The notes below the pieces were generated by a model, which had not been told where the DNA came from, did not search any database, and worked only from the letters and a program-made list of their open reading frames with translations. The position numbers and the translations under genes were made by a program. Of a stretch of 64,000 nt of DNA, positions 23,785 to 35,370 are shown piece by piece (the first letter of the stretch is position 1; the number at the start of each line of letters is the position of its first letter). The DNA is from Collybiopsis luxurians FD-317 M1 (Eukaryota; Basidiomycota; Agaricomycetes; Agaricales; Omphalotaceae): positions 146,945 through 210,944 of the forward strand of contig KN834785.1 of assembly GCA_000827265.1 (NCBI GenBank), given 5' to 3'.

Positions 23785-24909
23785 AAAATCAGGAGTGAGG
23801 ATTGGTAAGTTCAGCAATTTAATTGTACGAGAAATGACTGCGGTGTTTGAGAAGGGCTTATGATCCATTGGAGGCCAAAGGAGCACTTGAGGGCCCAGGA
23901 AGCAAAAAAAAAAAAAAAAGAAAATACTTGTAATTTGTCTCTTTTCACTCCTGAGATTGCGACTTATACTTCTTCATTCATGTACTAAGTTCCTATTTTC
24001 TTCTCGATGTTTGTTTTTTTCCTATTTCTCTTATGATAGTCCTCCAGTACCAAATTTGTCCTACCTATGAACTCTGAAATGGATCGACTTATTGAAAAGG
24101 CACTGGTAAGAATAATGAGAGTAAAACCAAACCACTTGAGCGGTAAGTTCAACTCGACGATCATGTTATCTGTGGGTTCCGGAGTGCCTTTCCAGGCTTC
24201 TCCCATCGATATTTTTTCTTTTTTTCCTGCGAAACTACCCTTACTACTACTAGTAAGTTGTACTGCAGCCGAGGCTTGCTTCCTCCTGTAGCCAAGCTTC
24301 AGCGTAAGGATAATCAATGCCCGAATAAGCTTTTTGAACCTATATCAAGATACACTACCCTCGTTGTCAATTGCCGAAACGACCAAGTCAGATGCTGCTC
24401 TGCTCGGCCTACATGAAAGTTGAGTCTCGACTATTATTCTGGGCATTAACTTCTTTTGATTCCGAAACGAAGTGGCAAGGAAACTGGTGTATGGTTTGCA
24501 TCAGATGTCTTTTATGCAAGCCACCGAAATCTGGTGATAGAGGAATAAATTACTTAACAGCGTGTATGGCTTAAGTGATTGCGTCTTGCGATTGATAGCA
24601 GTCTTTCTAAGTCATTCTTATAACTGTCTCCCGCTCCTGCTCGCTTTCCCTAAGCATGGACCCAAGTAAGTCGACCTCTGAGGGTACTGTCGCGGTGAAC
24701 ACCGAAGAAGGTCTTGGAAATATTTCGAAATCGGATATGGTCATAGAGTTGTGTTCCCCGAGCTGCCTAAACTTGTTCGTGGGAAATGAGTGTGCCCTCG
24801 TGCCGGTTTACTGACAACCAACTTTCACCAACGAACACAAGCCAACCTCATTTCTGAATTAATTTATTATTGAACTCTCGGTTATCGATATCAATAGATG
24901 CATTACTTT
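23785..24909. repeat. Spacer between DUF6535 copy B and bZIP copy 2
   Basis: Same organisation as the other spacers: an A-run (about 23905-23925) some 120 bp after the stop, a conserved short open frame at 24067-24291, and then the bZIP promoter-proximal stretch with ATGGACCCAAGTAAG near 24656. No independent gene is convincing. Confidence 0.65.
24067..24291 (+). other. Short open frame conserved across spacers
   Basis: A 74-codon frame begins MNSEMDRLIEKALVRIMRVK. Recognisable versions occur after the other DUF6535 copies: near 8442, near 32707, at 42378 (MNSEMNRLIEKALVRIMKVK) and near 51505 (MNSEINRLVEKALVRIMKVK). The first 30 or so residues are kept, including beside the intact bZIP gene; after that the frames diverge. 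Two possible splice donors (GTAAG) lie inside it. It may be an upstream frame or exon of the bZIP transcript, or simply preserved by recent duplication. I do not recognise a family. Confidence 0.3.
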
Positions 24910-26830
24910 TACAGGCATCATACTAGTCGATAACCCAGTTCAAATGCCTCCTTCCAGCTCGACCCCCAGCTTGAACAACCTTGAAGAGTTTCTTAATACA
25001 AAACTCTTTGGTTCTGCCTCGACGTTGGCCACAGCTTCGATGTCTCCAGGTTCTTCGACTTCCACTTCCTCCCGAGCCTCATCGCCGCAATCTTTTGCCC
25101 AGTCAAATATCTAACAGCCTTCGGAAAACTGCAATCCAGATCCGCACTCATACTCTCGATGACACCCAGTTCGCTGACGCTGCCTCTGACAAGACCTGCC
25201 TTAGCACTTCCGTTGACCAACACCTGTTTCCGTTCTACCCCCTTCCCCTCCACTCTTCTAAATTTCTCCACGATATCCATGTCGTCTTCGTCTTCAAAGG
25301 GTGACAACAACACAAAGGAGGATGACGATTCCGCAGCCTGAAGTCTTCGCAAATAACGACCAGTAAGGAGCTGAGGCAGTTGACGAAGAAAATGAGTGCG
25401 AGGAATTTCAGCGTTCGAGGACCAGGTAAGTTATCTGTATCTCACTTCTATTGACCTTGATTCATTCTACAACCAACAGAGTATATCTCTGTCCTCGACT
25501 CGAAATGGTTCTGCATCGACATCGGCGACTCCTGCAATGTATCCAGGTCCTTCAGCTTCCGCTTCTTCTCAAGCTTCACCTCCGTCGTTTTCTGCGCAGT
25601 TGGAGTCATGTCGACTCCTCCCCAGAATAGCTTTCCAGACCTGTACTTGTATCTCGGTGCCGTCAGTGCCAGTGACCTTGGTTTCTTCCCTAGCGGTGGA
25701 AACGCTCCTTCGACATCATTTTTCTAATGACGGCTGCACCAGCTGCCTTGACCAACGCTCTCCTCCCTCCTTCCCCGCCATTTGCTCGACTGTTTCTACG
25801 ACAACTAACAAGGAAACCCCACCCATGTTCTATACCAGGTCTTCATTGTCCACAGGCGTTAACAAGAAAAGGGGAAGGATGACGATTTGCTGGCAGATTG
25901 GCAATCTGCCGCCTGAAGTCTTTGCAAGGATGACTAGTAAGGAGAAGAGGACTGAGGAGTTCGATGAGTAAGAGAAATTTCTGGGTTCGAAGAAAAGGTC
26001 AGTTATCTGTATCCCACTTTTATCGACTTTGATTCATTCTATAACAAACAGACTGCATCTTCACTTTCGAAATTGATATTTCAAAACGCGACCATCTCCT
26101 TCGAGTTATTCGTACTGAACTCGGTTCAACTCAATGCGAAAAATCTCGCTCTACGGCAAGAAGCCGCAGCGCTGAAAAAGGCGCTTTTAGCAGGCCGTGG
26201 AGTGGGTGCATAGGAATCGGTATCGATACCATCCACCACCTCAGCACTTGGATTCGGCAGAGCAGCCAGATAGGTTCCTAGCGTTTGCGACTCAGACATT
26301 ATTTTGGCTGCGTTGTCGCTTGATGATCCAAATCCCCTCCCCCCGCCAGCGTCATTGCCGGAACAGAGTGCAGCGGAAGATCTGGCATTACGTGCAGCAG
26401 CTGCTGCCTCTGCTTCTACCTCTGCTTCCACATTGGCCTCCAGCAACACCTGCTCATACCCAACGCTCAAAACGATCTACATAACTCTCGGTGGCTTTCT
26501 GTTTTTGGCAGGCGGAGGCGTTTCGCAGGCCGGATTTGGTGGGATGGGAATGGGAATAGGCGGGGTCATATGCCTCTGCATACCGTATTGACACTCCATC
26601 TTTGACTGGGAGGTCTCGGTGGTCCTGGCAATGGAATGCCAACCCCGAGTATTTGCCAGTGGGTTCGGGATGTGGTTGGCTGCGAATGCGTTGGCGGCCA
26701 ATCATGGTTATTCCGATGAAGATTCGTCTTCGTTGTCGTCTAGAGCAGGATCTCCGAGGCCGTTGCAGGAGAATATGATCCCTGTGATGCAGCAGGTGCA
26801 GGAGAACGCGGCATCTTTGGGCAAAGTATG
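24910..26830 (+). pseudogene. bZIP pseudogene, copy 2
   Basis: The start codon equivalent to 52329 is ATA (24920-24922). The exon 1 start is present twice: once at about 24930-25425, followed by an intron, and again from about 25500, fused within the sequence that should begin exon 2. Like all copies but the intact one, it lacks the roughly 430-bp central part of exon 1. The basic region and zipper follow in several frames, and homology ends at about 26830, the shared breakpoint. The acidic and Gly-rich parts of exon 2 are recognisable (AGFGGMGMG). Confidence 0.82.
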
Positions 26831-29800
26831 CTATGGATATAATATAGAATCTATATGTAGTTTGAATACATATATTCCAGCTTTCCGAAGCAGCATTCAT
26901 CACGACTGGATTGATGTTGTGTACAGCCAGAGTTTACGCATTCACATTTCAAGGCCATCTGCTGCCTCCGAGTTGACATTCGGTTGCGTCGCCAGTCTGA
27001 CCTAATCAAGAATGGCAGGTATTCCAATAATTGAGCGACGTCCGCTTGTTGCTGCCAGTTGTACACGCCTAGATATGTGTAACAAAAACAGAGAGTAGGA
27101 TAATTAGACTAACGTATATTATGTAGATCCAACATAACAGTATGTCACATCGGATGCACCCAAACTAGGTTCGAGGCACTCCAAGAATACTTCGCACAGA
27201 ACATCAACAAACGGGATGTAAGATGGCTGTATCTACCTCAATTTCGGCTCTTTGATTGGTCTATCCATCGTTGACCCGTTGGTTATGCTTACCAGCGCTT
27301 CTTGTTTGATTCTGCTTCTGCTTCCATTTCCTCATCGCACATGTTTAACATTCGGAGACCTAATGCTGAAGGCGCGTCTACGAGCCCAGATGGATTTTAT
27401 CAGATTGACTATACCGTAAGATGATATACAATGCGTGCGTATTCTCCTTTGACTCCTGCTTCTGCGTATTAGTCCTTTCTTGCTAGTTCTCAAACATCCA
27501 AAGATTCGCGATAAACCAATTCAAAAACCCACATCCTCTACACTAGTTGATTCCTCCCTACTCACAAACCGACTCCTGCATTGGGCACTGCCAGATGCAA
27601 CCCTTTGCTCCAACTCATTCATACCCGACTGCATGATTTACCTGCTGTCGAACTAAACGTGTCCCCTCCAAACTATCTGTATCGTACTCGACTCGATGTA
27701 ATCTGCAAACTAGTATCTCTGGTCCACTTCGATATTCATTGCACCCGTCATACAGCCCGCCCTTGCCGCAGAAATCCAGGATACTTGCACGCTCCGGTCG
27801 ATGTCTTCTCGGTTTTCAACGTTTGGAGGTGGATCGTGTGAGCTCAGTTTGTCTCAACGGATCTGGGTTGAGAGTAGTCATCTTATCAGCGTAATTGCAC
27901 AGGCTTTCAGAAGCTAGCGCAGTTGAATAAAAGAGCAGTTACATGACGTGTCGTAACCCAAGTATTGGCTTGAATTTGGAGGTGGACTTATTGCACAATC
28001 GGGGATGGATTAGCGACATTGACCAATCCCTGGAGATGTGTCGGATGCGTGCGCACCCTATCCTTGTTCCCTATCTTCAGAATACCAAGCTTCTCTCACT
28101 ATAGATATCTGCATACGACAGATGGCATCCACCCTATGTGCATGAAACCCCTCGAGTTTCTTCCTGAGCTGACAACAACCGACCATTTGTTCTTCCCTGT
28201 ATTCACGATCTTCATCCTGTCGACCGATTTCCATCCTCAAATAAGCTCTTAACTGTTCATTGCCATTTGGTTTGCCTAACTGTCCCAATGGTTCCCACCC
28301 TTTCAAAGCCAAAACTGCAGCATACCCTCCCAACGTTCTTATTTGCATCATTGTAACTCCGGCTCTAAGTGACATCCTCACTACGGGCTCAATTCACATT
28401 CACTCGTTCCTGCCTCACAATCATTTCCACCATACACCCATTGTGGAGCTGGTCCAGCCTGCATGTCTTTTAACCTGGAAATGTCGTACCCCTCATCGTC
28501 TACTTTGAATGATACAAGGATGAGGATAGGGATGGAACGCCATATTTGGCGCGAGGATTGGTGCGGGAGTAATCATTTACCGAGTGCATCCAGGCTATCG
28601 CAATGCAGTTTTGGTCAGTTACAGCCTAATCCTTATTCCTCGCACTTAGTTGGATCATGTTAGCGTCTATATGAGTCACTCGGAGAGCTCGGATGTAATG
28701 TAAGCTGGTGTGCCAGAGGGTATGGTGGCGGTTGGAGATTGGAGGCATGTGGGGTATATGTTGCTGAAGCTCATATATCTTATCACTCCCTATCCCCTTC
28801 CATTACATGTAGATAATGCGCATAGTGCACGATCACTCTCACTTCTATATCCAGTTTTAAGGTCGAAATAGATAGATTCAGTCATCGGAATGTCTTCGAG
28901 GGAAGATAGCAAAAATACTTCTTCAATTTTGTAGAGCATCTCAAATACCAATGAGACCGAATACTACACTTGTACCATTGATGAAATCCTCGGGCCAATA
29001 TGCCTTTCGGCCTACCAGAACAGAAAGTCAATGAGCTACACGCTGTCCTCTTCTGTCCGTGAACATCACCGTAGAAGGATGTACGAGATTTGATCTACAA
29101 TGACGACTGTATAACCTATGCCTAGTAACTTGTGCCAGTGGGAAGGAAGCGTTAAGGGAGTAAACATATTGAAGAAAACAATTGCGTGACGCATAGTTTG
29201 CATCGGTCGGCGATGAATTAGTGGTATCAACCTATGTTTGGGAGATGTATTCGATAGGTGTGTATCTTGTGTCCTATCTCCAGTATGCCAAGTCGTTATT
29301 ACTAGATTTAACTGGATCTGACAAATAGACTCCACCCACTAGTGTTAAAGTTCACTCGAATTTTGCCGAAGGCTCAAAATGTCCGTTTTGTCGTCCTTCC
29401 CTGCACTCACTCCGATCACCTTCTTTACCAATCCACACCCTCCAATAACTGCGTAAACCTTCATTGCCGTTCTTCACTTTGCCCGGCTCTCCCACTTGTA
29501 TCCCACCGAGAAGCTAAATCCTCAACTGCTCACCTCGAGTCGACATTCACAGTATGCCCTTTTGACCATTGTTGCTCCAGTTCAATATAACGCAAGCTTG
29601 ATCCGCAGCCACTCGCATTTCTATAAGCGTTCAAACAGTGGCAATAAATAAATTAAGTTGGAATGCTTTTGAGGTCAAGGCGCTTCAATCTTATTCACGC
29701 CTGGTCTGTACTGATAATAATGAATGCACCACTTCTATATACAATTGAAGAGCCTATGGGGACCCCTTATGGCAGTCAGAGCAGAAATCACTCCCCTCTT

Positions 29801-30094
29801 TCTGCTATTCACTGACAATAGATAAGGTTTGATCTACAGCGACGCCTGAATACCCCATACCCAGGAACTTGTGCCGGTGGGAAGCAAGGATGGAAGTATA
29901 TTAATCACTTGCATGGCACGGGGCAAGATCATTTGGACGCCTGCGTGTTTGAGAGTGACAGGATGCTTGGACGTTGCAGTAGCTATTTAATTTCGGTTTG
30001 CACATGATCATCCTTCCTATCACCTGCTGCGGATGCAATATATATATATAGTGTTGTTCAGCCAGCCCTTTCTTCTTTCAGTTCCACCACCATC
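26831..30094. repeat. Unit C upstream spacer
   Basis: About 3.2 kb without a convincing gene. It aligns with 35371-38414 along most of its length. Two internal blocks, about 28020-28500 and about 29220-29700, resemble each other more weakly. A strong TATA-like run (30038-30050) and pyrimidine tract precede the copy C start codon. Confidence 0.7.
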
Positions 30095-32421
30095 ATGGCC
30101 GAACATGCTGCATACAACACCAGCGAAATCAACTTGAATGATCTTGTCCTTCCACCCTCTACTAGAGGTTCCCCAGGCATGCACACTCTTCCAGAAGTTG
30201 GGGAGAGTCATATTGAAGAGGCATTGGAGCATTTTCCAATCTTGATGAGGCCTGAAGACACAGTGTACAAAACAGGAACCATTATGGCACCAGAGGGAGA
30301 TGTTAAACAAGTTTCGACACCAATTGGTGACAAACTTCTGGATCATGCAGAAAAAGGTGTCAACCCGAATGAGCTTCCTGCTGGTAAGTGGAAGGTGGAT
30401 GACTCAAACTGAGAAGGTCGACAATGCTGACAAAGTTATCTTTTAAGGCAATCAAGTTGCAGCAAACAGAAACAGTAGTCAGAATTTTTCACATAATTCT
30501 GGAGAGGAACATGCTTCGATGGCAAAAGTGGATAATGATACTGGGAGAAAAAAGCAGTGCTGCTGCTGCCCTTGCATTAAAGAAGATGACAATGAGGAAA
30601 TTCCAGTAGACACTGGTGGCCATGGGATTACTTCTGCGAAACCCATTAAAAAGCCCTTTTATGGAACTCGATCTCCACCACAACTTGGAGGTGTGTAACA
30701 CTATTCACAAAGATCTTGTAGAGGGTGCTCACTTATTCTTTGATATTTTACCACATAGTATCTCTGGGTGGAGACAAATATGATTATGAGAAGATCTATG
30801 CTGATGATCCATTGTATGAGGAACTTGCTCCCAATGCAAGGGTGTGGAAGGTATATAATGATGAGATGGACAAGCTTGACAGCGACAGAGTTGAAGATTG
30901 GAGAGATGGCCTGGATGCCCTTTTAGTCTTGGTACATTCTTTCCCTGGAGTTGCTCTGGAGATACATTAATCTGGGATTATCTAGGGTGGCCTGTTCTCT
31001 GCTGTGCTCACCACATTTGTGGTTGAAACTTCTGGAAGACTTGATTTTGATTGGGGAGAAGTTAGTGCAAATCTTTTGGCTGAATCAGTAGCTTTGCAAA
31101 GAGCTGCAATGAATGGGACACCAGCTAGTGAAGTAGCCCCCTCTCTATTAACACCAACATCAAAGTTTCATGTGCAACCACTTGATGTTGCATTAAATAT
31201 TCTGTGGTTTATTAGTCTTGTTCTCAGTCTTGGGACTGCTCTCAGTGCTGTAGTGGCCAAGCAGTGGATCCATCAGTATATAGCTGTTCCCACTGGAACC
31301 CCTGAAGAGAGAGCACAGATCCGTCACTTCAGATTCACATTGTATGTTCATCACTTGGAACCATGGGAGAATATGCTAGAAGCTGGTTGTACTGGAAGCC
31401 ACTTGATGAAGTAGATTTGAAATCTGAACAAGAACTTCTTTTGAACACTGTCATTAAATGCTTTGACTCTGACACATTTTGGGAGTCTTCAGCAAATGTG
31501 CCAGATGAAAATGTTGGACCTGATAACTCAGTCCCACAAATAACAGAAATTTTTAAGACACTTGCTTCTGTGCTCCAGCGGGACCAAAGGGGAATTAGTA
31601 GAGATCTTATTTCTCCCCAGCTTGCAAACAAATTTATTAAAAAATGCACAAGTACAATAGAGCAAGGACATTGGCATTATTCCATTGACCGGTTATTGAG
31701 GGCATTGCTTGGTCACATTATTCTTCCCATGGATGGGGTCTGGACTGATACTGTATGGAATCAGCTATTAGAAAGCAACATGCCTCCAGAAGTAATAGTC
31801 TATGAGCCAGTGTCAGGATTTGAAGATGCACTAAAATCTTTGCTAGAAAGAAACTATGAATTATTCAGTAAAGTCATGGAGTATTTTTCTAGCAGTGGAT
31901 CCCTGGAGAGGTTCTGTGCAAAGTCACTAGGCTCCTATTCAGCCACAAGAAAAAGCTTTTTCCTTGCTCAGTTGAATGCTCAATCAGAATTTGTAATTCC
32001 AAAAGAGAGATGGTGGGAATGCATTTTGACATTGTCTCAGGACAATTTCAAATATGATGGCGGAGGCTATTATTTTAGCAAACAACGGCTCATAAACAAT
32101 CTTCCAGAATTCACAACATTTATTGAAAATGGCTGCAATGGGCCTATACCTGAAGATAAGGATTATAATCCTCTTTCTGAACCTGTGTCACCAGCGAGAC
32201 CCGACTCGGAGATGGCTTCTGAGGGAAATGATGAAATACCTGGTGAATCCAAATCTAAGGCGGAAGACTCCGAAGCTACAGGCTGGTGGAGCAGAGTAAG
32301 AAGCATCTTACCCAGATTGATGCAAATAATGAAATTTTTTCAAAAGCCAGTCCAAGGGGGGGATATTGAGAAGGCCATAGTACCAGATCAATCTGCAGTA
32401 AATGAGTCAGAAGGTGTGTGA
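30095..32421 (+). pseudogene. DUF6535 membrane protein, copy C (internal deletion)
   Basis: Exons 1-3 are present (30095-30383, 30448-30690, about 30759-30931) and exon 4 starts at 30986. The acceptor of intron 2 has changed from AG to GG at 30766-30767; an AG at 30757-30758 would splice in frame and add three residues. Near 31335 exon 4 jumps from the HFRF part of the membrane domain to the region equivalent to about 22705 of copy B, removing about 1.37 kb. The rest of the membrane domain and the middle cassette are lost. The jump shifts the frame: the N-terminal frame ends at 31414 and the C-terminal part (31363-32421) is open in another frame. The encoded product would be a truncated N-terminal protein. 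Confidence 0.9.
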
Positions 32422-33514
32422 AAAATCAGGAGTGAGGCCTGGTAAGTTTAGTAATTCAATTGTACAAGAAATGACTGCAGTGTTTGAGAAGGGCTAAGGA
32501 TCCATTGGTGGCCAAAGGAGCACTTGAGGGGCCCAGGAAGCCAAAAAAAAAATAACTTGTAGTTTGTCTCTTTTCACTCCTGAGATTGCGACTTATACTT
32601 CTTCATTCATGTACTAAGTTTCTATTTTCTTCTCGATGATTTTTTCCCTATTTCTCTTATGATAGTTCTCGAGTACCAAATTTGTCCTACCTACGAACTC
32701 TGAAATGAATCGACTTATTGAAAAGGCACTGGTAAGAATAATGAGAGTAAAACCAAACCACTTGAGCGGTAAGTTCAACTCGATGATCATGTTATCCGTG
32801 GGTTCCGGAGTGCCTTTTCAGACTTCTCCCACCGATATTTTCTTCTTTTTTTCCTGCGAAACTGCCACTTGTTACTACTAGTAAGATGTACTGCAGCCGA
32901 GGCTTGCTTCCTCCTGTAGCCCAGCTTCAGCGTAAGGATAATCAATGCCCGACTAAGCTTTTTCAACCTATATCAAGATACACTACCCTCGTTGTCAATT
33001 GCCGAAACGACCAAGTCAGATGCTGCTCTGCTTGGCCTACATGATTGAGTCTCGACTATTATTCTGGGCATTAACTTCTTTTGATTCCGAAACGAAGTGG
33101 CAAGGAGACTGGTGTATGGTTTGCATCAGACGTCCTTTACGCAAGCCACCGAAATCTGGTGATAGAGGAATAAATTACTTAACAGTGTTAGTGGCTTAAG
33201 TGGTTGTGTCTTGCGATTGATAGCAGTCGTTCTAAGTCATTCTTATAACTGCCTCCCGCTCCCGTTTGCTTTCCCTAATCATGGACCCAAGTAAGTTGAT
33301 CTCCGAGGGTACCGTCGCGGTGGAACACCCAAGAAGACCATGGAAATATTTCAGAATCGGATATTATTGCATTCATGGAGCTGTGAGGCCGAGGCCGCGG
33401 AAACTTGTTCGTGGGAAATGAGCTTGCCCCCGTTCCGGGTTATTTTCAACCAACCAACCTCACTTTCTGAATTAGTCTATTGTTGAAATCTCATTTATCT
33501 ATATCGATAGACGC
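32422..33514. repeat. Spacer between DUF6535 copy C and bZIP copy 3
   Basis: Homologous to the other spacers, with an A-run near 32543-32551. The conserved short frame has lost its first ATG here (ACG near 32695). No independent gene seen. Confidence 0.65.
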
Positions 33515-35370
33515 ATGTAAAAATGCGTCCTTCCACCTCGATCCCCAGCTTGAACAACCGCGCAGAAACTCTCAATACAAACTCTCCGGTTCTGCCTCGA
33601 CATTGGCGACAGCTTCAATGTCTCCAGGTCCTTCGGCTTCCACTTTCTCTTAAGCCTCATTGCCGCGGCCTTCTTCCTAATCAGATATCCTATAACCTTT
33701 TCAAAACAGCAATGCAGACTTGTACTTGTACCCTCGACAATGACTGGCTCGCTGACACTGCCAAAGACAGCCTCAGCACTTCAATTGACCAACCTTATCT
33801 CCCTTCTACCTCCTTCCCCTCCACTCTTCCATATACCTCCACGACACTCATGTCGTCTTCATCATCAAAGGGTGCCGACAACATAAAGGACGTTGCCTCC
33901 GCCTCCTGCAGTCGTCGCAAGAATGACCAGTAAAGGGCTGAGGCAGTTGACAAAGAGGATAGGTGCGAGCAATTTCAGGGTTCGAGAAAAAGGTAAGTTA
34001 TCTGTATCTCACTTCTATCAACTTTGATTCATTTGAAAACCAACAGACTACATTTCCGCTCTCGAAATGGTTTTGCGTCGATGTCGGCTACTGCTACAAC
34101 GTCTCCCGGCCCTTCAGTTTCCAATTCTTCTCAAACTTTATCTCCATCGTCTTCTGCTCAGTCGGAGTCTTGTCGACGATTCCTTAGAACAGCTTTTCGG
34201 ACCTGTACTTGTATCTCGGTGACGTCAGTGCCGGTGACCTTGGTTTCTGCGCTAGCGGTGGGAACGCTCCTTCGACATCGTCTTTCCGACGACGACTAGC
34301 CTGCTGACGCTGCCTCTGCCAATGACAACTGTACCAGCTGCCTTGACCAACACACTACCTCCTTCCCCGCCATTCTCTTGACCGTCTCTGCGACCGCTGA
34401 CAAGGCAGACCGATCCATGTTGTATACCAGGTCATCGTAGTCCAAGGATGACGGCTTTCCGGCAGATTGGCATCTGCCGCCTGAAGCCTTCGCAAGGATG
34501 ACCAGTAAGAAGACCAGTAAGAAGACAAGGGAATAAGACAAGTGCGAGGAATTTATGGGTCGAGGAAAAGGTCAGTTATCTGTATTCCACTTTTATCGAC
34601 TTTGATTCACTCTATAACGAATAGACTGCATCATTACTCTCAAAATGGATATTACAAAACACGATCATCTCCTTCGAGCTATTCGTACTGAACTCGGTTC
34701 GACTCAATCCAAAAATCTCGTTCTCCGACAAGAAGTCGCAGCGCTGAAAAAGGCGCTTTTGGCAGGCCGTGGAGTGGGTGGGTTGGGATCGGCATCGACA
34801 CCTTCTACCACCTCAGCACTTGGGTTCAGCAGAGCAGCCAGCTAGGTTCCTAGCATTTGCGTCTCAGACATGATTTTGAACACACCTGCTGCGCTGTCGC
34901 TTGATGCCCTAAATCCCTTCCCGCCAGTGCCATTTCCGGAACCGAGAGCGGCGGAAGAGCTGGTGTTGCGTGCTACAGCCGTCTCCTCTGCCTCTGCTCC
35001 CACAGCAGGCATCCAGCAACATGCTCCTCATACCCAACACGCCAAACGATCCATCTACGTCTCCGCAGCTTTCTGCTCTTGGCGGGCAGAAGCGTTTCGC
35101 AGGCTGGGTTTGGTGAGATTTGAATGGGAATAGGCGGGGTCGTATGCCTGTGCATGCTGTGTGGATGCTCGATTCCAATTTGGAGGCTCTGCCGGTACTG
35201 GCAAACCGAACTCGAGTATTGGCCAGTAGGTTCGGGATGTGCTGGCTACGAATGCGGTGCGGCCAATCATGGTCATTCGGATCAGGATTTATCTTCGTTG
35301 TTGTCTAGAGTAGGATCCTCGAGGCCATTGCAGGAGGAGAATACGGTATCTTTGGACAAAGTATGTTATA
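33515..35370 (+). pseudogene. bZIP pseudogene, copy 3
   Basis: The start codon region is deleted; homology begins at the ATGCGTCC near 33523. It shares with copies 2 and 4 the nested second copy of the exon 1 start (from about 34070) and with copies 1, 2 and 4 the missing central part of exon 1. The zipper region (from 34645) reads MDITKHDHLLRAIRTELGST in one open frame of 66 codons before a stop. CpG content is still high, which makes this copy a good reference for the decay seen in copy 0. Homology ends at about 35370. Confidence 0.82.

Noticed and set aside
24371..24574. 66-codon frame MPKRPSQMLL... repeated at 32999 and 42683
   Set aside because: It is broken in unit A (near 8741) and absent from the oldest-looking unit E; duplication explains the similarity, and no family is recognised.
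28058..28381. Minus-strand frames of 60-108 codons repeated in several spacers (also 19460-19657, 36365-36562, 37759-37956)
   Set aside because: They are similar because the spacers are duplicated; lengths and stops differ between units and no family is recognisable.
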